Source of the DNA: Balneola sp. EhC07
GTDB taxonomy: Bacteria; Bacteroidota; Rhodothermia; Balneolales; Balneolaceae
DNA: 64,000 nucleotides
Reading direction: 5' to 3'
Assembly: GCF_001650905.1 (NCBI RefSeq)
Contig: NZ_LXYG01000017.1
Location: 186,001 to 250,000, forward strand
Of the stretch, positions 28,491 through 35,857 are shown one piece after another. The notes beneath the pieces are model-generated. The model searched no databases. It saw only the letters and a list, made by a program, of their open reading frames with translations, and was not told the origin of the DNA. Each line of letters opens with the position of its first letter. Position 1 is the first letter of the stretch. A program made the translations under genes and the position numbers.

Positions 28491-28690
28491 GAGACGTGTT
28501 TGCTGGTTCTCATGTCATCTAAATCACCTTCCCATTTTAATTTTCCGCGAAATTTAATAATGTCTTTTTGAGACTCGATTCTTACAAAAAGCTTCAAAGC
28601 TTCATTAACCACATCTTTTTTCGTTTTCAGGTCACTCATCTTAAGTGCTTTTTCCATCAAGTCATCGTCAATATCAATATTTGTTCTCAT
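28487..28690 (-). CDS. vapB: VapB-type antitoxin
   Basis: The ATG at 28690 gives 67 residues, MRTNIDIDDDLMEKAL..., a ribbon-helix-helix N-terminus of the VapB/DUF2191 type, followed by a toxin-binding tail ending RTSKHVS. The frame is open further upstream but that stretch overlaps the operator. It should repress its own promoter through the palindrome at 28703-28732 and neutralise the PIN toxin. Confidence 0.9.
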   Translation of the reverse strand: MRTNIDIDDDLMEKALKMSDLKTKKDVVNEALKLFVRIESQKDIIKFRGKLKWEGDLDDMRTSKHVS

Positions 28691-28702
28691 AGTAAAACCT
28701 CG

Positions 28703-28732
28703 ATGTGTATAGATTTCGAATATTATACACAT
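28703..28732 (-). promoter_or_regulatory. VapBC promoter/operator palindrome
   Basis: Perfect 9-bp arms ATGTGTATA (28703-28711) and TATACACAT (28724-28732) surround a 12-bp core containing TTCGAA. Read on the minus strand a TATAAT falls in the left part, 12 bases or more before the antitoxin ATG, so bound antitoxin would block the promoter. Confidence 0.75.
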
Positions 28733-28764
28733 TTTAAACTTTTCAAAGAATTAAAAATTGCTTC

Positions 28765-28833
28765 CAACTCTGACAGGATTTATAAATTCGTTTATGTATA
28801 GAAGTCTATATCCTAATAATCCTGTCAGAGTTG
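28765..28833. repeat. Palindromic element, copy 2
   Basis: Perfect 16-bp inverted arms CAACTCTGACAGGATT (28765-28780) and complement (28818-28833) enclose 37 A/T-rich bases. This copy has no GAGCC hairpin beside it. It lies just upstream of the VapBC operator. Confidence 0.88.
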
Positions 28834-28900
28834 TTCTTTTCTAGAGTGTACCAAAGATTTATATTCTGCTTGAATTCTAAAAGGCAAACGATCCAACAAA

Positions 28901-29398
28901 GTGATAGATCTTGAAAAACTAACAGTTAGTAAAACCTATGAAGGGGACAACTGGCTTTATTTTCCTCCCAAAAAATACGAAGCTCTTCCGCGAGAGCATA
29001 AAGACCAGCTATTCTATCTGGATAAAGGATCAAAGGAACACGTCTATAATGTAGCTAATGAACTTGATATACTTTGTGGGGATGACGGTTGGGGGAACAA
29101 GCCATTCAGCGGTGGTTGCTATGAAAATGTCATTAAAACAGAAAGCTGGGCAACGGAAGAAGAGTTAAAGAAATGGATGTATAATTGCGGGGTACCGTTC
29201 AAATCTGAAGTTTTACTACTTCCGGTATTTGCGCCTGAAGATCAGCCAATGTTGCAAACAACCTGGAAAATGGCAGTAAAATATGCGGAGACATTTTTCA
29301 GTTATGATAATTTGATCATTCTGGACCCGAAACTAAAATGGTGCCTCTATTATCATCATGATGATATCATTTACTTTGCAGAAGGAAGGCGCTTTTGA
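28901..29398 (+). CDS. Soluble protein of unknown function
   Basis: The 165-residue protein from a GTG start has no signal or membrane segment and is rich in Trp and Tyr (WLYFPPKKYEAL, CGDDGWGNKPFSGGC, WCLYYHHDD). No family is recognised. The gene is enclosed by copies 2 and 3 of the AACTCTGACAGGAT palindrome, so it belongs to the same accessory patch as VapBC. Confidence 0.62.
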   Translation: MIDLEKLTVSKTYEGDNWLYFPPKKYEALPREHKDQLFYLDKGSKEHVYNVANELDILCGDDGWGNKPFSGGCYENVIKTESWATEEELKKWMYNCGVPFKSEVLLLPVFAPEDQPMLQTTWKMAVKYAETFFSYDNLIILDPKLKWCLYYHHDDIIYFAEGRRF

Positions 29399-29432
29399 GG
29401 AAACTAGATTTCTAAAATCCGGATTATTTTCC

Positions 29433-29526
29433 GAGCCTGAAGGCTCTCCCGTTTACTTTTAAACTCTGACAGGATTTAGCTTTAGAAAATTTTTTAAACC
29501 TATGCTCTAACATTCCTGTCAGAGTT
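29433..29526. repeat. Composite palindromic element, copy 3
   Basis: A GAGCC-TGAA-GGCTC hairpin (29433-29446) is followed by AACTCTGACAGGAT (29462-29475) and a nearly perfect complement (29512-29526). The remainder of the 248-bp gap to 29646 shows no gene. Confidence 0.87.
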
Positions 29527-29646
29527 GCCCCAACCATAAACAACAATGGCTTCAGCTATTTAAACTGTAAAAAGCTTTAACCCGAATTTTAAATCCCATC
29601 AAAAAGCGGTTACTTTAAGTTTAGATGTTAACCTAACTACAAAGTA

Positions 29647-32073
29647 ATGAAGCGACTTTTTCTCTTATTCCTAATTCCCGTATTCGTAATTTCACTATTT
29701 AGCGAAGCAACTGCTCAAACACCATCCATCAAAGAAAAAACCAAAGACCTTAAAGTCACAGAAGGTTATTTCGATTATTACTTCGATGAGGACAACGACA
29801 AGATGTGGCTCAAAGTTGATAAGCTGAACGAAGAGTTTTTGCATGCTAATTATCTGTCTGCCGGTGTTGGGTCAAATGATATTGGGCTGGACAGAAGTCA
29901 ACAAGGCGGACAGCGAGTGGTTTACTTCGAAAAGCGCGGACCAAAGCTAATGTTGATCCAACCAAATCTGGATTATGTGGCAAAGTCAGATAATGAATTG
30001 GAAAAGAAATCAGTAAAAGAAGCGTTTGCATCATCGGTAATTCATGGCTTTAAAATTGAAGCTGAAGAAAATGGTTCCTACCTGATCGACCTGACTCCTT
30101 TTTTAATGGACGATTCACATAACGTTTCAGGAAGACTGAGAAGCATGGGAGAAGGCTCTTACAATCTGGATAAAAACAGATCGGCTCTGTATGCTGAAGG
30201 AACGTTCAACTTTCCGATGAATACCGAATTCGAAGTAATGCTCACTTTTGCAGGAAATCCGACAGGAAGATATTTACGGTCAGTAGCTCCTGATGCGAAC
30301 TCCATTACCGTAAGAACACACCATTCCTTTGTTCAGCTTCCGGATGATAATTACGAACCAAGAGAATTTGATCCTCGTGGAGGATTCTATGCAACTTCTT
30401 ATCAGGATTATGCAACACCGATCGGCGAACCAATGGTGAAAAGATTTATCAATCGACACCGATTACAAAAGAAAAATCCGGGTGCAGCAGTAAGTGAAGC
30501 CGTTGAGCCGATCGTTTATTATTTAGATAACGGAACACCGGAACCGGTTCGCGGGGCGCTGCTAGATGGCGCCAGATGGTGGAACCAAGCTTTTGAAGCG
30601 GCAGGATACAAAGATGCTTTTCAGGTTAAAGTGTTACCAGATGATGCGCATCCATTAGACATTCGATACAATGTGATAAACTGGGTTCATCGCTCAACTC
30701 GTGGTTGGTCGTATGGTGGTTCTGTTACTGATCCAAGAACGGGCGAGATCATTAAAGGAAATGTATTGCTGGGTTCGCTTCGTGTTCGTCAGGATTATAT
30801 GATCGCCCAGGGATTATTAGCTCCATTTGAAGAAGGAAATGAAGACGACCCGAGAATGTTAGAAATGGCATTGGCAAGAATTCGTCAACTTTCAGCACAT
30901 GAAATTGGTCATACGCTGGGAATTTATCACAATTTTGCGGCCAGTGTAAATGGTCGTGAATCTGTAATGGATTACCCGCATCCAAAGGTAGACATCAAAA
31001 ACGGAGAATTGGATCTGAGTGATGCGTATGATGTTGGTATCGGAGACTGGGACATTGTAACGATCAAGTTTGGCTATCAGGATTTTGCAAATGGAATCAA
31101 TGAAAAAGAAGCGCTGAACAAGATCCTGGAAGCAGCTCATTTGGACGGTCTAAAATATATTTCTGACAGTGATGCCCGTCCACAAGGCGGCGCTCATCCT
31201 TACGCGCATTTATGGGAATATGGAAACGACCCTGCAACACAGCTCTCCCACATTTTAGAAGTAAGAAAAATTGCTTTGGATAATTTCGGTGAAGCTAACA
31301 TCCGAAAAGGAACTTCGATGTCTGAATTGGAAGATGTATTGGTTCCGATCTATTTATTCCACAGATATCAACTGGAAGGAACAGTTAAGTTGATCGGAGG
31401 TCTGGACTATTACTACAAGCTTCGTGGAGATAATCAACCAAATCCGGAAATCGTGGATGCAGCAACTCAACGAAAGGCTTTGAAAGAAATGTTGAAAGCT
31501 ATTGATCCAAAAGTACTGGCTGTTCCTGAGAATTTGTTAGATCTGATTCCTACGAGACCCGCGGGAATTTCGTCATCCAGAGAATTATTCAGTGGGAATA
31601 CAGGGCCAAGCTTAGACGCTCTGGGAATAGCTGAAACAGCCGCAGAATTATCTGTCAGTTTGATCTTAAATCCTCAAAGAGCAAACCGCTTGGTAGAATA
31701 CGGCGCAAGAGACAACAATCTTACTCTTAAAGAAACCATTGACGAATTAATGGAAAGTAGCTGGAATAAGAAAAAAGAAAGAGGATATTTAGGCTCTATT
31801 CAGGATGTGGTAAATTCAGTAGTAACGAAAAATCTGATAGAACTCCATGCTTCCAGACAGTCGAACCCGCTAACCAAGGCGATAGTAGCTTCAGAGTTGA
31901 TAAAGCTTTCCCAAATGCTTTCTGAGCGATCAAACGATCCAATGGCTTTACATGCTTCTATGATGGTAGATAGTTATTTGGATGATCCGAGCGAATTTGA
32001 AGCACCAAGAACGCTTTCGGCGCCTCCAGGCTCCCCAATTGGTTCCGGCCCGATGTTTTATTGTGAGTTTTGA
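29647..32073 (+). CDS. Exported zinc metalloprotease, DUF5117/DUF4953 type
   Basis: The 808-residue protein has a signal peptide ending SEATAQ. An N-terminal beta-rich DUF5117-like region includes ADEDND-type acids and SALYAEGTFNFPMNTEFEV. A metzincin-type zinc site, SAHEIGHTLGIYHNF (about residues 417-431), carries three His ligands, and VMDYPHP follows as the Met-turn. The long C-terminal domain is helical. The family is common in Bacteroidota and is presumed periplasmic or surface; substrates are unknown. A pair of inverted heptad arrays links its stop to aat. Confidence 0.93.
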   Translation: MKRLFLLFLIPVFVISLFSEATAQTPSIKEKTKDLKVTEGYFDYYFDEDNDKMWLKVDKLNEEFLHANYLSAGVGSNDIGLDRSQQGGQRVVYFEKRGPKLMLIQPNLDYVAKSDNELEKKSVKEAFASSVIHGFKIEAEENGSYLIDLTPFLMDDSHNVSGRLRSMGEGSYNLDKNRSALYAEGTFNFPMNTEFEVMLTFAGNPTGRYLRSVAPDANSITVRTHHSFVQLPDDNYEPREFDPRGGFYATSYQDYATPIGEPMVKRFINRHRLQKKNPGAAVSEAVEPIVYYLDNGTPEPVRGALLDGARWWNQAFEAAGYKDAFQVKVLPDDAHPLDIRYNVINWVHRSTRGWSYGGSVTDPRTGEIIKGNVLLGSLRVRQDYMIAQGLLAPFEEGNEDDPRMLEMALARIRQLSAHEIGHTLGIYHNFAASVNGRESVMDYPHPKVDIKNGELDLSDAYDVGIGDWDIVTIKFGYQDFANGINEKEALNKILEAAHLDGLKYISDSDARPQGGAHPYAHLWEYGNDPATQLSHILEVRKIALDNFGEANIRKGTSMSELEDVLVPIYLFHRYQLEGTVKLIGGLDYYYKLRGDNQPNPEIVDAATQRKALKEMLKAIDPKVLAVPENLLDLIPTRPAGISSSRELFSGNTGPSLDALGIAETAAELSVSLILNPQRANRLVEYGARDNNLTLKETIDELMESSWNKKKERGYLGSIQDVVNSVVTKNLIELHASRQSNPLTKAIVASELIKLSQMLSERSNDPMALHASMMVDSYLDDPSEFEAPRTLSAPPGSPIGSGPMFYCEF

Positions 32074-32143
32074 TAGATGTGAGTATTTAGTAGTTAGTAT
32101 TGTACGCGGAAGCTCAATACTAACTACTAAAATCTGTGTACTA
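32074..32143. repeat. Inverted pair of four-unit heptad arrays
   Basis: Four 7-bp units of consensus TAGTANT (32074-32101) begin at the base after the metalloprotease stop. Four units of the complementary consensus ANTACTA (32116-32143) end four bases before the aat ATG. The 14-base spacer GTACGCGGAAGCTC is GC-richer. The inner 17 bp of each arm (32086-32102, 32115-32131) are perfectly complementary. Confidence 0.88.
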
Positions 32144-32147
32144 AAAA

Positions 32148-32732
32148 ATGAAAATTATCCCTCCTGAAATATTACTCGAAGCTTATGCTCAGGGCATTTT
32201 TCCGATGGCGGACTCCGGAGAAGATGAAGAAGTAGATTGGTATTCTGCTCGAAAACGAGGCGTCATTCCTTTAAATGAATTTCACATGACAAAGAATGTT
32301 ATGCGGATCATTCGCCAAGGTAGATTCGAAGTGAGAGTTGATGAAAACTTCAGAGAAGTGGTAAAAGCATGTGCTGATCGGGAAACTACATGGATCAATG
32401 ACCTGATCTTAAACTCCTATGACATCTTAAACCAATCAGGGAATGCCCATTCAGTAGAAGTTTACAAAGAAGGAAACTTGGCCGGAGGATTATACGGGGT
32501 GACTTTGGGCGGTGCCTTCTTTGGTGAAAGCATGTTCAGAGAAGAAAAAGAAGCAGACAAAGTAGCTCTGTATTATTGCCATCAGATCTTAAAAGAGAAT
32601 GGATTTACACTTTGGGACACACAATTCTATACAGAGCACTTAGGCAGATTTGGCTGTAAAGAAATCGAAGCAAAAGAATACGAGAAGTTGCTCGAAGAAG
32701 CACTTAAGATTGAAGCAGAATTCACTCTGTAA
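32148..32732 (+). CDS. aat: Leucyl/phenylalanyl-tRNA-protein transferase
   Basis: Aat attaches Leu or Phe from tRNA to the N-terminus of proteins with Arg or Lys first, feeding the ClpS/ClpAP N-end rule pathway. The 194-residue protein shows the family's GIFPMAD, W-Y-S-R-K-R-G-V-I-P, SVEVY...LAGGLYGVTLGGAFFGESMF and D-T-Q motifs. It is shorter than E. coli Aat (234) mainly in the N-terminal part, like other Bacteroidota forms. Its start lies just after the right heptad array. Confidence 0.95.
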   Translation: MKIIPPEILLEAYAQGIFPMADSGEDEEVDWYSARKRGVIPLNEFHMTKNVMRIIRQGRFEVRVDENFREVVKACADRETTWINDLILNSYDILNQSGNAHSVEVYKEGNLAGGLYGVTLGGAFFGESMFREEKEADKVALYYCHQILKENGFTLWDTQFYTEHLGRFGCKEIEAKEYEKLLEEALKIEAEFTL

Positions 32733-32755
32733 ATCAATCAGCAAAATCAGTGATC

Positions 32756-32790
32756 AAAAAAAAACCGCATTTGAATTCAATCAAATACGG
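32756..32790 (-). terminator. Intrinsic terminator for the sigma operon
   Basis: On the minus strand CCGTATTTGA and TCAAATGCGG pair (32765-32790, one G-T type pair) and are followed by nine T residues. It closes the sigma/anti-sigma/effector operon and is convergent with aat. Confidence 0.9.
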
Positions 32791-32814
32791 CTCTGATATG
32801 ATTTCGGTCTATGT

Positions 32815-33993
32815 TTAGTATTCGGTAACTACAACTTGTTCAAGTGCTTTCTCACGAGAGATCTGCCCCCGATCTAACTGATCCAGCACGGACTTCTTAA
32901 GCTGGAAGTCGATACGTTCAGGAGTATCTTTGTACCGACCTCTTATGTTGACAGTAGTAAGAATATACTGATCAGGCTTTACTGAGCTTACAGTTCTTCC
33001 GTAGTCAACGAGATATTCTTTAATGTTGGTTTTCAGATTATTGTAAGCACTGGCTACTTTTCTGAGATACTCAATCTCTTCTTTTTCAAGATCTTCCTTG
33101 GCATCAGGCGCGTCTCTTGAAGAAGATCGGATATAGGCACCTGTTACAGTAATTCCGGTGACGTTTCCAAATAAACGATTATTAGTTCTGTAACTGGCAT
33201 CCAGATTAAAGATAGCTCCGAAATTATCAAGCATCAGATAATTCACGTTACCACTTAAGCGGAATGATTCATCCCCTTGTTCTTTCAATGCTGTTTCAAA
33301 AATATTGCTCATTACTTTAAGATCAAGATACTCTTTATCAGTAGTTGAGGCAGTTTGCACTTTATTTGCAAAAGCTGATTCATTGATCTTTCCTGATCGA
33401 TAATCGTCCAGATCTTTCTTGGTCACAGAACCGGAGATCACAGGTAGTTTTTCTCTTTCTCTACGATCTATTTTTCCATTTGAAGAAGTATAAACCAATG
33501 CCGGAAAAGAGTGACGTGAGTTTGAACCATATATCACCATCACATTTTCTGTTGGTTTTAACTGACCTATAGTTGAAGCATAGTCCTTCAGAAACTCAGT
33601 TATTCGATCCTTAACGCTTTCTTCGTCTACTTTAACATCGTCATCAGATGAGCTCCCTGTACTGTAACTGTAATAGAAAGAGTTTGAACTACTCTCATTG
33701 TCTGAAGAAGAGCTGGTATAGACAAAAGAGGAGCTCGTTTGTACATTAAAAATGATTCCATAGCCGGGAAGATGTGTTCCCCGGACATTGCGAGAACCGT
33801 CTGAAAGGCCGCTAATAAAGACGCGTTCTGATGAGGTATTTCCGGAGTAGGTTTTAAACATCTCTCCAAGAATATTCTCCATGATCTTTATATCACGGTT
33901 CATTCGGTTGGCATCAAAATTTTGTGCCCATCCTAACGATGAAGTCAAAAGTATAATTAATAGTGCGGGTAATATTTGTTGTATTCGTTTCAT
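32815..33993 (-). CDS. Exported protein with duplicated domain, last gene of the sigma operon
   Basis: The ATG at 33993 gives a signal peptide ending SSLGWAQ; a start at 34017 would overlap the upstream gene. The ~392-residue protein seems to be an internal duplication. The first half, with RDIKIMENILGEMFK and a later LKDYASTIGQLKPTENV, matches the second half, with LDLKVMSNIFETALK and LVDYGRTVSSVKPDQYI. A Ser-rich stretch (about residues 85-130) interrupts the first half. I recognise no family. As the third gene after a sigma factor and anti-sigma factor it may be their output or sensor. Confidence 0.75.
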   Translation of the reverse strand: MKRIQQILPALLIILLTSSLGWAQNFDANRMNRDIKIMENILGEMFKTYSGNTSSERVFISGLSDGSRNVRGTHLPGYGIIFNVQTSSSFVYTSSSSDNESSSNSFYYSYSTGSSSDDDVKVDEESVKDRITEFLKDYASTIGQLKPTENVMVIYGSNSRHSFPALVYTSSNGKIDRREREKLPVISGSVTKKDLDDYRSGKINESAFANKVQTASTTDKEYLDLKVMSNIFETALKEQGDESFRLSGNVNYLMLDNFGAIFNLDASYRTNNRLFGNVTGITVTGAYIRSSSRDAPDAKEDLEKEEIEYLRKVASAYNNLKTNIKEYLVDYGRTVSSVKPDQYILTTVNIRGRYKDTPERIDFQLKKSVLDQLDRGQISREKALEQVVVTEY

Positions 33994-34006
33994 GGTTTTT
34001 CCTTGT

Positions 34007-34684
34007 TTAATTTCCATAACTAACAGTTTGTATTATTTCGCCTAATACCTGTTCGTTTTCTCGAAAACGTGTAAAAGTGTTTTCTTTAAGATCTTCTAAG
34101 CCGGAGCTGATAAGTTGTAAATCGTTTGTTCTTTGGCTTTCCAGATAGGAAGCAAAACTTGCAAAAGTTTCTTCCAATTGAATGTTCTGTTGTTCCTGAG
34201 CATCTGCTACTACTTGCTGAACCAAAGTCACATTATCACGCTGAATTTGCTGAACAATTTGTTCAACCTGAGCAGCGGAGAAAGTTTTTTCAGCAGAGGG
34301 AGTTTCTCCAAAACCCAACTGAATTCCGGAATCAGAGTAACTCATATTCAAACCTGTTAAAGCCCCAGTTACGATGAAAACAAAAGCTAAAACGGCTACA
34401 CCAAAACCAGCCTGAGCAAAAGCATTTCTAGGGGTTAAAGCGGAAAGTATACTTTGCCAAAATCCTTCAGAAGAAGCCTTTGTCGGCTCCATAATAACCA
34501 GCTGTTCAGCGGGGTCCTGCACCGGAAGATGGTGGAGAAAAGACTGAGTTTCAGTGAGTTCTTCAAATTCTTGTTTCAGATCGTCATGTTGGTTGATGAA
34601 ATCCAGAAGCTCAGACTTCTTTGCCTCATCCAATTCGCCATACATGTAATCCATTAAGAGTAATCGTGCTTGTTCTTTATTCAT
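34007..34684 (-). CDS. Anti-sigma factor-like membrane protein
   Basis: The 225-residue protein has an N-terminal helical domain of the anti-sigma type (YMYGELDEAKKSELLDFINQ) lacking the HxxxCxxC zinc motif. One membrane helix lies at about residues 92-115 (FGVAVLAFVFIVTGALTGL), followed by a periplasmic coiled-coil-like tail rich in Gln and Glu. Its start overlaps the sigma-factor stop by eight bases. It should hold the ECF sigma factor at the membrane. Confidence 0.85.
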   Translation of the reverse strand: MNKEQARLLLMDYMYGELDEAKKSELLDFINQHDDLKQEFEELTETQSFLHHLPVQDPAEQLVIMEPTKASSEGFWQSILSALTPRNAFAQAGFGVAVLAFVFIVTGALTGLNMSYSDSGIQLGFGETPSAEKTFSAAQVEQIVQQIQRDNVTLVQQVVADAQEQQNIQLEETFASFASYLESQRTNDLQLISSGLEDLKENTFTRFRENEQVLGEIIQTVSYGN

Positions 34685-35246
34685 AATTGAACACCTCTTT
34701 ATTGATATTCCAGGAATCGAACGTTTTTTTCAGCGCCCGTAATCCATAATACATTCTTGACTTTACTGTGTTGATCGGTTCATCTAAAATTTCTGCAATC
34801 TCCGGGAAAGTTAATCCTTCATATTCTTTCATTATTACCACTACGCGCTGGTCGTTAGGTAACTGAAGGAGTGCTTTATGAAGGAGAACCAGCCCTTCAT
34901 TTCGCAATACTTTTGAATCTGCTGATGAAGCAGTTTCCGTTTGAGGAGCCACTTTTAGTGTTTCATAAGAAGTAGCTCTTTTTCTGCCAACTCTCTTTAA
35001 TTCATCTAGGCAAAGGTTGTTTGCTATTCGATATAACCAGGAACTGAATTTATTTACGTCATCTAAAGTGTCCAGCTTTTGGTACGCTTTGATGAACGTT
35101 TTCTGAGTGATCTCAGCGGCGTCGTCACTGCTGGCGAAGTAGCGATAAGCAAAGTGATGAATCTTACCTTGCCACCGACTAACCAGCGTATTGAACGCCT
35201 GATGATTTCCTCCCAGAAAATCCTGAACTAATCGTGCATCTTCCAT
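34677..35246 (-). CDS. ECF-type RNA polymerase sigma factor
   Basis: The 189-residue protein has sigma region 2 (HHFAYRYFASSDDAAEITQKTF, SSWLYRIANNLCLDELKR) and region 4 (LPNDQRVVVIMKEYEGLTFPEIAEILDEPINTVKSRMYYG) and no region 3, as in extracytoplasmic-function sigma factors. It directs RNA polymerase to a stress regulon, usually including its own operon. It is followed by its anti-sigma factor and an exported effector. A CCCGAA/TTCGGG hairpin lies 25 bases upstream (35272-35289). Confidence 0.94.
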   Translation of the reverse strand: MEDARLVQDFLGGNHQAFNTLVSRWQGKIHHFAYRYFASSDDAAEITQKTFIKAYQKLDTLDDVNKFSSWLYRIANNLCLDELKRVGRKRATSYETLKVAPQTETASSADSKVLRNEGLVLLHKALLQLPNDQRVVVIMKEYEGLTFPEIAEILDEPINTVKSRMYYGLRALKKTFDSWNINKEVFNYE

Positions 35247-35345
35247 TTTATCGTGTTGTAATTTCCTTTTTCCCGAAGTTGTTTTCGGGTATAAGACGAT
35301 TGAGGTTTCAATATAGTTTTATGGAGGGATAGATTTTTATTTTTT

Positions 35346-35373
35346 GTGAAAGGTGAAAGGTGAAAGGTGAAAA
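35346..35373 (+). repeat. Four-unit heptad array, GTGAAAG
   Basis: Three perfect GTGAAAG units and one GTGAAAA stand side by side upstream of the four-helix-bundle gene. The complementary array lies at 35830-35857. Confidence 0.9.
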
Positions 35374-35423
35374 AGAAATTTTGTAAGGAATAGAGGTCGA
35401 AATGGTCTTACCTATTAAAAATT

Positions 35424-35825
35424 ATGGATTACAAGAGTTGGATTCGTCAGATTGACGAAAACTTTACTAAAGACCCAAGCTGGAAAATGGAGGTTTATAG
35501 AATAAGCCTTTATTTATCTGATCTATGCTGGGTTGACACATCATTAATTCTTGAAAAGAGGATTTTCTCACTAGCAGATCAATTATATAGATCTGTTGGG
35601 TCTATTAGTGCAAATATAATTGAAGGCTATTCCAGATTTTCTAACAAAGAAAAAGCCAGGTTTTATGAAATTGCTCTTGGTTCAGCACGAGAAGCTAAGG
35701 ATTGGTATTTCAAAAGTAGGCACATTTTAGGTGAAGAAGTTTATCAGAATCGCATCAGAATTTTGACATCAATTATAAAATTACTGAACGTAATGATAGT
35801 AGATCGAAGAAAAGTAGCAAAATGA
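35424..35825 (+). CDS. Four-helix-bundle protein (S23/bAvd-like)
   Basis: The 133-residue protein shows the conserved core of the four-helix-bundle/23S rRNA intervening-sequence family: LADQLYRSVGSISANIIEGYSRFSNKEKARFYEIALGSAREA. Relatives include the accessory Avd proteins of diversity-generating retroelements, which form pentamers and bind nucleic acid, but there is no reverse transcriptase here. The gene lies between GTGAAAG heptad arrays in opposite orientations and its stop codon touches the right one, so it may be a small mobile cassette. Confidence 0.9.
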   Translation: MDYKSWIRQIDENFTKDPSWKMEVYRISLYLSDLCWVDTSLILEKRIFSLADQLYRSVGSISANIIEGYSRFSNKEKARFYEIALGSAREAKDWYFKSRHILGEEVYQNRIRILTSIIKLLNVMIVDRRKVAK

Positions 35826-35829
35826 TTTC

Positions 35830-35857
35830 CTTTCTCCTTTCAGTTATCTCCTATCAC
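35830..35857 (-). repeat. Four-unit heptad array, inverted partner
   Basis: The + strand units CTTTCTC, CTTTCAG, TTATCTC and CTATCAC are degenerate complements of GTGAAAG. The array begins five bases after the four-helix-bundle stop and supplies the dinB stop codon (35840-35842) and its last six codons. Confidence 0.8.

Noticed and set aside
28441-28900. Additional small genes in the gaps around VapBC
   Set aside because: The plus-strand frame at 28568-28801 runs antisense to vapB and through the operator and repeat, with A/T-biased low-complexity text.
35272-35289. CCCGAA..TTCGGG hairpin upstream of the sigma factor as another copy of the GIY-YIG cassette end
   Set aside because: Only a 6-bp stem is shared and the flanking GGTCAT/GATCTT parts are missing, so it may be chance.
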